The notes under the pieces were generated by a model. The model was not told where the DNA came from and made no database searches. It saw only the letters and a list, made by a program, of their open reading frames with translations. The position numbers were made by a program, and so were the translations under genes. DNA of 64,000 nt from Prevotella sp. (GTDB lineage Bacteria; Bacteroidota; Bacteroidia; Bacteroidales; Bacteroidaceae): NCBI GenBank assembly GCA_017474845.1, contig JAFVGS010000033.1, positions 114,105-178,104 of the forward strand. Reading direction: 5' to 3'. Positions 58,031 to 64,000 of the stretch are shown here, piece after piece. Position 1 is the first letter of the stretch; every line of letters begins with the position of its first letter.

Positions 58031-59383
58031 ATGAAAAATATCAGTCTTGACATTACGAAGGCTGCCTGCTTCCTTGAAGCTGGCGCAGTAGAGGCTTTTG
58101 AGCCTAAAGTGAAGGCCGCCCAGCAGTCGCTGGAAGACGGCACGTGTCCCGGTAATGATTTCCTCGGATGGCTCCACCTGCCCTCCAGCATCACACCCGC
58201 ATTCCTCGACGAGCTGCAGGCATGTGCCAACGTGCTCCGCGAGAACTGCGAGGCCATCGTCGTAGCCGGTATCGGCGGCAGCTATCTCGGCGCCCGTGCC
58301 GTCATCGAGGCCCTCAGCAACTCGTTCTCATGGCTCGTACAGGACAAGAAGAACCCCACGATCCTCTTCGCAGGCAACAACATTGGCGAGGACTATCTCT
58401 TCGAGCTCACCGAGTATCTGAAGGATAAGAAGTTCGGTGTGATCAACATCTCCAAGAGTGGTACCACTACTGAGACCGCCCTCACTTTCCGTCTGCTGAA
58501 GAAGCAGTGCGAGGCCCAGCGCGGCAAGGACGAGGCTAAGAAGGTCATCGTCGCCGTCACCGACGCCAAGCGTGGTGCTGCCCGTACCTGTGCCGACAAG
58601 GAGGGTTACACTTCGTTCATCATCCCCGACAACGTCGGTGGCCGTTTCTCAGTGCTCACTCCCGTGGGTCTGCTGCCCATCGCCTGTGCTGGTTTCGACA
58701 TCCGCGAACTCGTCGCCGGTGCCCAGGATATGGAGAAGGCTTGTGGCAAGGACGTACCCTTCGCAGAGAACCCAGCCGCCCAGTATGCAGCCGTGCGTAA
58801 CGGTCTGTACCAGAAAGGAAAGAAGATTGAGATCATGGTCAACTTCCAGCCGAAGCTTCACTTCATGAGCGAGTGGTGGAAGCAGCTCTACGGTGAGTCG
58901 GAGGGTAAGGACAAGAAGGGTATCTTCCCCGCAAGTGTCGACTTCACCACCGACCTCCACTCCATGGGACAGTGGATCCAGGACGGCGAGCGCACCATCT
59001 TCGAGACCGTCATCAGCATCGAGGAGCCCGAGAAGAAGCTGCTCTTCCCCAAGGACGACGAGAACCTCGACGGTCTGAACTTCCTCGCCGGCAAGCGTGT
59101 GGACGAAGTGAACAAGATGGCCGAGCTCGGCACCCGTCTGGCCCATGTCGACGGTGGCGTGCCCAACATCCGCATCACCATGCCGCGTCTCAACGAGCGT
59201 TATCTCGGACAGATCATCTACTTCTTCGAGATTGCTTGCGGCATCAGCGGCAATGTGCTCGGTGTGAATCCCTTCAACCAGCCCGGTGTTGAGGCTTACA
59301 AGAAGAATATGTTCGCCCTCCTCGACAAGCCCGGCTACGAGGCAGACAGCAAGGCCATTAAGGCCCGCCTGGCTCAGGAATAA
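58031..59383 (+). CDS. pgi: Glucose-6-phosphate isomerase
   Basis: A 450-residue enzyme interconverting glucose-6-P and fructose-6-[36 protein letters not shown] and [18 protein letters not shown] are phosphosugar-binding motifs; [12 protein letters not shown] near the C-terminus holds the conserved region with the ring-opening site. The short form (~450) is as in Gram-positives and Bacteroidota. Confidence 0.97.
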   Translation: MKNISLDITKAACFLEAGAVEAFEPKVKAAQQSLEDGTCPGNDFLGWLHLPSSITPAFLDELQACANVLRENCEAIVVAGIGGSYLGARAVIEALSNSFSWLVQDKKNPTILFAGNNIGEDYLFELTEYLKDKKFGVINISKSGTTTETALTFRLLKKQCEAQRGKDEAKKVIVAVTDAKRGAARTCADKEGYTSFIIPDNVGGRFSVLTPVGLLPIACAGFDIRELVAGAQDMEKACGKDVPFAENPAAQYAAVRNGLYQKGKKIEIMVNFQPKLHFMSEWWKQLYGESEGKDKKGIFPASVDFTTDLHSMGQWIQDGERTIFETVISIEEPEKKLLFPKDDENLDGLNFLAGKRVDEVNKMAELGTRLAHVDGGVPNIRITMPRLNERYLGQIIYFFEIACGISGNVLGVNPFNQPGVEAYKKNMFALLDKPGYEADSKAIKARLAQE

Positions 59384-59389
59384 TATTTT

Positions 59390-60109
59390 ATGTTTAGGAT
59401 CTCAATTAAAAACTATCTTGAAAAACACGGCTTTGAGGCATTGCGCCCCAAAGCCGTGCTCTTTGATATGGACGGCGTGCTCTACAACTCGATGCCGAAC
59501 CACGCCATTGCCTGGCAACAGTCCATGGCACAGTTCGGCATCATGATGACCGCCGACGATGCCTACGCTACAGAAGGTGCCCGGGGCGTGGACACGATCA
59601 AGAAGATGGTGCAAAAACAACAAGGCCGTGAGATCGACGAGGCCGAGGCCCAGCGGATGTACGACGTGAAGACGCAGATCTTCCACTCCCTGCCCGAAGC
59701 GCCCGTCATGCCAGGCATGCCTGAACTCATGCAAAAAATCACGGATGATGGACTCCTGTGCTGCGTCGTCACGGGCAGCGGTCAGCGCCCCCTCATCAAC
59801 CGCATCCTCAGCGACTTCGGTGCCTTCGTTACCGAAGACCACATCACCACCGCCTACGATGTCCGTAGGGGTAAGCCTGCACCAGACCCCTATCTCATGG
59901 GACTGCGCAAGGCAGGAGACTTAAATCCATGGGAAGCCATTGTCATAGAAAACGCCCCTCTGGGTGTGCGTGCCGGAGTTGCCGCCAAGATCTTCACCGT
60001 CGCCGTGAATACTGGCCCCTTACCAGACCAGACGCTCCTCGACGCCGGCGCAGACTTACTCTTCCCCTCTGTTGCAGAATTCTGCAACAACTGGGAATTG
60101 TTGTCTTAG
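59390..60109 (+). CDS. HAD family phosphatase (beta-phosphoglucomutase-like)
   Basis: 239 residues. Motif I is LFDMDGVLYNSMPNH (nucleophile and acid Asp), motif II CVVTGSGQRP, then GKPAPDPYLMGL and VIENAPLGVRAGVAA (Asp replaced by Glu-Asn in motif IV). The cap domain is helical. A sugar phosphate substrate is likely given pgi only 6 bp upstream. Its stop overlaps the stop of the convergent lipoprotein gene. Confidence 0.88.
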   Translation: MFRISIKNYLEKHGFEALRPKAVLFDMDGVLYNSMPNHAIAWQQSMAQFGIMMTADDAYATEGARGVDTIKKMVQKQQGREIDEAEAQRMYDVKTQIFHSLPEAPVMPGMPELMQKITDDGLLCCVVTGSGQRPLINRILSDFGAFVTEDHITTAYDVRRGKPAPDPYLMGLRKAGDLNPWEAIVIENAPLGVRAGVAAKIFTVAVNTGPLPDQTLLDAGADLLFPSVAEFCNNWELLS

Positions 60110-60747
60110 TTGTCCTGGTTGTCATCATTATCCGTCTCCTGGTTGTCGTCAACAACACTCTTATTGTCGTTTAATTCCTCGCTGCCGCTGGTATCCATCT
60201 GCGTATCACGGCTGATGGTCACGTCACCAAAGTTACTGAGCGTGATCACCAACGGGATATACTCATCCGTCTGCGGATGACACACACTGCCGGCGAAGAT
60301 GAGGTTGTTGCCGTCGACACGGTCGAAGACCAAACCCTCCAGTATGCCCGTAGCACGGTAGTCATCATCAAGATAGTCGTAGAAATTGGCCTTGGTGAAC
60401 GTATGGCTGAAAAACACACTGCCGTCCTGACGGATCACCTTCAACTGGATGCTGTTATCCACGAACTTCTGTCCCGTCTCGTCCTTCACCATCCTCAGGC
60501 TGTCGTCAGCCGCGCGTTGGATATCCACCTGATAGCTGCGGTCCAGCCACTGCACATCCGTCACCTGACTGTATTTCTGCATACTGATGGGGGCCTGGAG
60601 CTTCGGAGCCTCCGTCTTACGGACGATAATGTCATCCGTCTGTTTCTTTTGCTTACAACCCGTAAGCATCGTGGTTCCAAGGGCTACTGTTATCATGACG
60701 ACCAGTGTGCAGCGTCGCGTCAATTCTCGTTTAATCAGATTCTTCAT
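60106..60747 (-). CDS. DUF4738-like lipoprotein
   Basis: 213 residues from ATG 60747; an upstream ATG at 60777 overlaps the TACTTTTG box and is not used. The signal ends in lipobox MLTGC. The middle (WLDRSYQVDIQRAADDSLRM, VIRQDGSVFFSHTFTKANFY) resembles small DUF4738 lipoproteins of Bacteroidota (from memory). The last 30 residues are acidic and Asn-rich (DDNQETDNDDNQDN), probably disordered. Function unknown. Confidence 0.75.
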   Translation of the reverse strand: MKNLIKRELTRRCTLVVMITVALGTTMLTGCKQKKQTDDIIVRKTEAPKLQAPISMQKYSQVTDVQWLDRSYQVDIQRAADDSLRMVKDETGQKFVDNSIQLKVIRQDGSVFFSHTFTKANFYDYLDDDYRATGILEGLVFDRVDGNNLIFAGSVCHPQTDEYIPLVITLSNFGDVTISRDTQMDTSGSEELNDNKSVVDDNQETDNDDNQDN

Positions 60748-60773
60748 TATAGTTGATTTATCGTTTATCGGAT

Positions 60774-60781
60774 GCAAAAGT
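60774..60781 (-). promoter_or_regulatory. TACTTTTG -7 box of lipoprotein gene
   Basis: CAAAAGTA on the plus strand, 27 bp upstream of the chosen start. Confidence 0.55.
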
Positions 60782-60801
60782 ACGAAGAATATTTGAGATT
60801 A

Positions 60802-61602
60802 TCAAATAATTTGCGTTTTTTTGCGCCAAACTGCCACAATAAAGACACCCACAGCGGCCAGTATAATACTGCCGACGAAGAGTTTCGCATCAGTCAGGAA
60901 TATGACTGGCGTTTTTGTCATCTGTATGTCGCCAAGTCCCAGCCAGCAATAGAGTGCAAAGAACATGGCTGTCAGATTGTGTCCAGCATGGAGTACGATG
61001 CCATACCATATATTTCGCGACCAGATGAACACCAGGCCATATACCATTGCGCTGAAGAAGGCTCCTGGGAAGTTACGCACGTGCAGGAAGCCAAACAATA
61101 GGCCCATGATGACGCAGACCACTATCTGTGCCCGTCTGCTATGGAAAGGCGAAATGGCCATCTGCCTGAAGCACAGTTCTTCGAGCACAGGTGCCAGCAG
61201 CACGGCATGGATACTGGCCGTCAGGTCTTCGCGCAGTTCCTCTGCCGTGAAAGTCAGAGGTTCCATCTGCACAGTGTGAACGAGCGATGTAAGTCCATAG
61301 ACGACATTTCCCTCTGCTACAGACCACAAAGGAGCTATCAAGAACAGTCCGACGATGATTGGCCATTTCGGAATTGTCAGCGAGAACTGCCTGACAGATG
61401 CGAACATTTTCGGTTCAACGTGCTTCACGAGAAAAAACGTCAGGCCAATGCCAGCCACCGTGAGCAGCATTGACAGCAATTCTCCGCTCACAGATGGGGC
61501 ATCACCACTCATAGGCATTGCCGTCACAAAGATGATGGCAACGCCGTATGCCGCAGCGATGATCGGCATCAGGGGTTTAAGAAGGCTTGGAAGTCTATTC
61601 AT
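60802..61602 (-). CDS. CPBP family intramembrane metalloprotease
   Basis: 266 residues with about seven or eight membrane helices. Active-site motifs: APVLEELCFRQMA (EExxxR), GLLFGFLHV (FxxxH) and the later GIVLHAGHNLTA (HxxxN). The Abi/CPBP group includes CAAX prenyl proteases, bacteriocin immunity and signal proteases; the role here is not predictable. Overlaps the end of dinB by 8 bp, so translation is coupled. Confidence 0.88.
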   Translation of the reverse strand: MNRLPSLLKPLMPIIAAAYGVAIIFVTAMPMSGDAPSVSGELLSMLLTVAGIGLTFFLVKHVEPKMFASVRQFSLTIPKWPIIVGLFLIAPLWSVAEGNVVYGLTSLVHTVQMEPLTFTAEELREDLTASIHAVLLAPVLEELCFRQMAISPFHSRRAQIVVCVIMGLLFGFLHVRNFPGAFFSAMVYGLVFIWSRNIWYGIVLHAGHNLTAMFFALYCWLGLGDIQMTKTPVIFLTDAKLFVGSIILAAVGVFIVAVWRKKTQII

Positions 61603-62731
61603 TTTGCAAATTCAATTTGTCATCTTCTATGTCACTATATGGCTCGAACTCCAGCTCCAATTCAATCCATTGCGGCTGGTTCGTATTCTGTCCTCCGATT
61701 GGTGTTCCGTTTCCAGGGTTTGACACCCCCAGCCCCAACAGACGGATGGGATGCGAATGATACTCTACTGTTTTCATCAGTTGCTTGGCCAAAGGCAGTA
61801 TGTCGTCCTTGGTGCGCAGTATGTGGTCGACGGTGATACTACGCGTGATTTGCTGGAAGTCTCCGAATTTAACCTTCAGTGTCAGCGTGCGCCCTTCGAA
61901 ATCCGTCTTTTCAATACGGTGTATCAGCTCCAGAACGGTATGATACAGATGGATGGTGACATCTGCATTCTTGCTGATATCCTTCTCGAAGGTCTGCTCG
62001 CAGCTCACCGACTTACGCTCCCATTCGGAGACCACAGGACGATTGTCAATGCCACGGGCAAAATCATAGAACACCTGCCCCATCTTGCCAAACTCCTGCG
62101 TCAAGTGTTGCAGCGAGCAACGTCGCAGGTCGGCTCCTGTAAAGATACCCATATAGTGCATCTTCTCTGCCGTCTTATGTCCCACACCCCATATCTTATC
62201 CACTTTCAACTGTCCGATGAAGTCCAGCGCACGATCCGGATGAATTACCGTCAGCCCGTCAGGTTTGCGCCAGTCGGAAGCGATCTTCGCCAGGAACTTG
62301 CAGTAGCTGACGCCTGCCGATGCCGTCAGCCCTGTCGTCTCACGGATGCGCTGCTTGATTTCACGTGCAATGTCGACAGCCATCTCGATACCTTTCTTAT
62401 TCTCCGTCACGTCGAGAAAAGCCTCATCCATCGAGATTGGTTCTATCAAATCGGTATAGTCATGGAAAATCTCATGCAACTCCGCCGAGACCTCCTTATA
62501 GCGCTGGAAGCGAGGTTCCACGATGATCAGCTGCGGACACAACCGCTTAGCAACCTGAATGGACTGCGCCGAGTGTACACCGAATTTGCGTGCCTCGTAG
62601 CTGGCCGTCGAAACCACCCCACGTTCCGCATCGTGGCCAACAGCTATCGGCTTGCCCTTCAGCTCAGGATTATCGCGCTGTTCAACAGCCGCGAAAAACT
62701 GGTCCATGTCAACATGAATAATCTTCATCAT
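61595..62731 (-). CDS. dinB: DNA polymerase IV
   Basis: A 378-residue Y-family translesion polymerase. MKIIHVDMDQFFAAVEQRDN has the first metal Asp, SMDEAFLDVT the catalytic Asp-Glu, and VGHKTAEKMHYMGI the helix-hairpin-helix; a little-finger domain follows. There is no clear beta-clamp motif at the end (EFEPYSDIEDDKLNLQNE). It follows the repeat protein gene by 11 bp and overlaps the CPBP gene. Confidence 0.95.
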   Translation of the reverse strand: MMKIIHVDMDQFFAAVEQRDNPELKGKPIAVGHDAERGVVSTASYEARKFGVHSAQSIQVAKRLCPQLIIVEPRFQRYKEVSAELHEIFHDYTDLIEPISMDEAFLDVTENKKGIEMAVDIAREIKQRIRETTGLTASAGVSYCKFLAKIASDWRKPDGLTVIHPDRALDFIGQLKVDKIWGVGHKTAEKMHYMGIFTGADLRRCSLQHLTQEFGKMGQVFYDFARGIDNRPVVSEWERKSVSCEQTFEKDISKNADVTIHLYHTVLELIHRIEKTDFEGRTLTLKVKFGDFQQITRSITVDHILRTKDDILPLAKQLMKTVEYHSHPIRLLGLGVSNPGNGTPIGGQNTNQPQWIELELEFEPYSDIEDDKLNLQNE

Positions 62732-62742
62732 GAGCTGCGGTG

Positions 62743-63156
62743 TTACAATAGATCGAAGAAGAACAACACAGCGGCATATCTCACATTGATGCCACTGGCT
62801 GTGCCTATCCTCATATTGTTATTGTTTCGCACAGCACCATCGGAGCTAATAGTACCAAGCCGCATATTGTTATTGTCGCGTACTGTTCCGTCAGAACTAA
62901 CAGTACCCAAACGCATGTTGTTCCGGTCCCTGATAGTACCATCTTTACCGATAGTGCCAACCTTCATGTTGTTATTATCCCTGATGGTGCCATCATCGAA
63001 TATCTTGCCAAGCTTCATGTTATTGGCATTCCGCACTGTGCCGTCTGACTCTACTTTGCCAAGCAGCTTGTTGTTATTATCGCGGAAAGACTGGGCATTG
63101 CCAACGCTCCCCACGAACATCAACATCAATAATGTAATAATCACTTTGTACTTCAT
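62743..63156 (-). CDS. Secreted 17-residue-repeat protein (5-fold beta-flower-like)
   Basis: 137 residues with a signal peptide (MKYKVIITLLMLMFVGSVGN). Residues ~25-120 are five full and one partial 17-residue repeats of the form RDNNNMRLGTISSDGTV. Such repeats fold as short beta-hairpins in a ring or prism; a Bacteroidota family called 5-fold beta-flower has this look (from memory). The end is a hydrophobic AVLFFFDLL. Function unknown. Promoter box TAAATTTG at 63161-63168; dinB lies downstream. Confidence 0.78.
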   Translation of the reverse strand: MKYKVIITLLMLMFVGSVGNAQSFRDNNNKLLGKVESDGTVRNANNMKLGKIFDDGTIRDNNNMKVGTIGKDGTIRDRNNMRLGTVSSDGTVRDNNNMRLGTISSDGAVRNNNNMRIGTASGINVRYAAVLFFFDLL

Positions 63157-63160
63157 GTTG

Positions 63161-63168
63161 CAAATTTA
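63161..63168 (-). promoter_or_regulatory. TAAATTTG -7 box of repeat protein-dinB-CPBP operon
   Basis: CAAATTTA on the plus strand, only 4 bp before the start codon on the minus strand; spacing is very short, so the call is weak. Confidence 0.35.
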
Positions 63169-63378
63169 ATAAGAAATTCTGAAACTACCAAATTTAAAAG
63201 GGCAAACTTGAATCCTTTACTTCATTCTCCTCAATCAAAAGAATCTCGTCAATATGCACAATGTTCCTGACACCCTGTGTACTCAAAGCCATTTGGACAA
63301 CTTTTTGGCCTGTTTTCGCGATTTGTCCAAAGATGTGGCGTTTGGCCATACAAGTTGAAGAAGAATCTGAGATTTTTC
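63169..63378. other. Intergenic stretch with TTTGGACAA hairpin
   Basis: No gene is supported here. TTTGGACAA (63292-63300) and TTGTCCAAA (63323-63331) form an inverted repeat. The remaining DNA is AT-rich with no family motif. Confidence 0.4.
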
Positions 63379-63409
63379 TTGGAATCTGCTGAAAAACACC
63401 CTACCTTTG
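63379..63409 (+). promoter_or_regulatory. Promoter of small secreted protein gene (TTG-N20-TACCTTTG)
   Basis: TTG 63379-63381 and TACCTTTG 63402-63409; leader about 60 nt. Confidence 0.75.
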
Positions 63410-63473
63410 CAGTGTCAAAAAGAAATAGACGACACAGATAAAAACAAAGTATAAACATTAAATTATTAAAGTT

Positions 63474-63716
63474 ATGACAACAAAGAATTTCAATGCAAAG
63501 AAGATGCTCATGAGCACAGTTGCAGCAGTAGTTTTCTCATTCGTGTTCACCACCAATGCAAATGCACTTCCCTCAGAGAATACGCAAGGGCACAATCTTG
63601 AAGTCCGAGTCAAAGGCTGTGCTAATGAGGATAGTCAAAATAAGCAGGAAGAAGATTTTGATTTTGTATCCTTTATCTCCTATGTCCTCCAAAATGTTTT
63701 TGGCGTACGAGTATAG
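63474..63716 (+). CDS. Small secreted protein of unknown function
   Basis: 80 residues. A signal peptide (KKMLMSTVAAVVFSFVFTTN, cleavage near ANA-LP) leaves a mature peptide of about 48 residues: LPSENTQGHNLEVRVKGCAN then an acidic stretch (EDSQNKQEEDFDF) and a hydrophobic end (VSFISYVLQNVFGVRV). One Cys. Consensus promoter upstream and a strong terminator downstream make it a likely real single-gene unit. No family recognised; a signal peptide-derived pheromone or stress peptide are only guesses. Confidence 0.7.
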   Translation: MTTKNFNAKKMLMSTVAAVVFSFVFTTNANALPSENTQGHNLEVRVKGCANEDSQNKQEEDFDFVSFISYVLQNVFGVRV

Positions 63717-63747
63717 TGACCTGCTTCTGTTAATAAGACAATAAACT

Positions 63748-63785
63748 AAGCGTTCTGGACTAGTTTCCAGAACGCTTATTTCTTT
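63748..63785 (+). terminator. Terminator of small secreted protein gene
   Basis: AGCGTTCTGGA/TCCAGAACGCT, 11-bp stem, followed by TATTTCTTTT. Confidence 0.9.
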
Positions 63786-63914
63786 TCTAGGAGTGTAACA
63801 TCGTGTTACCCGGTATAACACCTCTGTAACAACGATTTGTCGCCTGTGGAAGTATTTGTCGCTATAATGTAAGCCATCAGTGAACCCCGTATTTCCAGAC
63901 TGAGATTTTGTCCG

Positions 63915-63922
63915 TACCTTTG
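63915..63922 (+). promoter_or_regulatory. TACCTTTG -7 box of last gene
   Basis: Box about 24 bp upstream of ATG 63946. Confidence 0.55.
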
Positions 63923-63945
63923 CGCGGTATTTAATTTTATCGCGT

Positions 63946-64000
63946 ATGACATACATGACAATCGAACAGTTCCGTCAGATCCATGAGGACTGGAAACAGA
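63946..64000 (+). CDS. 5' end of a gene, possibly an insertion sequence accessory protein
   Basis: Only 18 codons are present: MTYMTIEQFRQIHEDWKQ (or from M4 at 63955). The motif FRxxHEDWK resembles the starts of small helix-turn-helix proteins of IS66-type elements in Bacteroidota (from memory). DNA just upstream (63790-63835) has GTGTAACATCGTGTTAC-type palindromes that could be an element end. Weak evidence. Confidence 0.4.
   Translation, partial: MTYMTIEQFRQIHEDWKQ

Noticed and set aside
63573-63956. 127-residue minus-strand frame at the right end
   Set aside because: It overlaps a gene with promoter and terminator on the other strand and has no recognisable domain.

Overview
The window looks like chromosomal DNA of a gut or rumen Bacteroidota, most likely Prevotellaceae (Prevotella/Segatella/Xylanibacter type). 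The reasons are promoters of the TTG-N19/20-TAnnTTTG type without obvious Shine-Dalgarno sites, a fused murF-alr, Fkp, GSCFA, a DUF3098 protein beside ftsX, a nucleoside kinase with a TGS domain, a C10 (interpain-like) protease, and plant-polysaccharide enzymes (GH8, GH28, CE15). No rRNA, tRNA or CRISPR array was seen.

Layout. 1-5046 (minus): a possible uronate/pectin operon with a galactitol-type EIIC permease, an exported KduI, a hexuronate-type MFS carrier and the 5' part of a CotH-like gene. 5259-6647: GH8. 6675-15122 (minus): murF-alr, GSCFA, fkp, YfhO. 15250-17198: TrmH-type methylase, mtnN and, convergent, luxS. 17225-20471 (minus): membrane AraC regulator and typA, then rpsO (+). 21081-26817 (minus): GH28, then folK, queA, truB, uppP, DUF3098, ftsX. 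26910-33214: radical SAM (+) and a three-gene RND efflux operon (minus). 33435-37571 (minus): asnA and an outer-membrane barrel protein. 37721-40071 (+): aroB and a CE15 esterase. 40113-44458 (minus): menE, menC, a GxxExxY gene, menB, AraC. 44702-50715 (+): AraC-like protein, phytase-like esterase, C10 protease, nucleoside kinase. 50894-54996 (minus): menD, menF, a hotdog thioesterase, a ROK kinase. 55186-60109 (+): lysS, gpsA, pgi, HAD phosphatase. 60106-63156 (minus): lipoprotein, CPBP protease, dinB, a repeat protein. The right edge holds a small secreted protein and the start of a gene that may belong to an insertion sequence.

The most unusual content is a dense set of short repeat elements. 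(A) GC-rich palindromes sit in frame in five or six genes. (B) Near-perfect 28-33 bp inverted repeats, each giving the peptide GDGSFVT...VTKEPS or a close variant, sit in frame once in fkp and twice in menE. (C-G) Other repeat types lie inside menC, the methylase, murF, GSCFA and the radical SAM gene. (H) An AT-rich element lies at gene borders; one strand carries ATGTCTTTA, which is the start of menC and menE, and the other carries TTAAAGACATA, which is the end of menD and menF. Two inverted copies of H flank the GxxExxY gene, which sits between menB and menC. Together they resemble Rickettsia palindromic elements, which also insert into protein genes, but with several families at work at once.

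Menaquinone genes are split in two blocks (menB-C-E and thioesterase-menF-menD) by about 6 kb of opposite-strand genes, with H repeats at one edge. S-adenosylhomocysteine recycling (mtnN, luxS) is convergent and only 3 bp apart.
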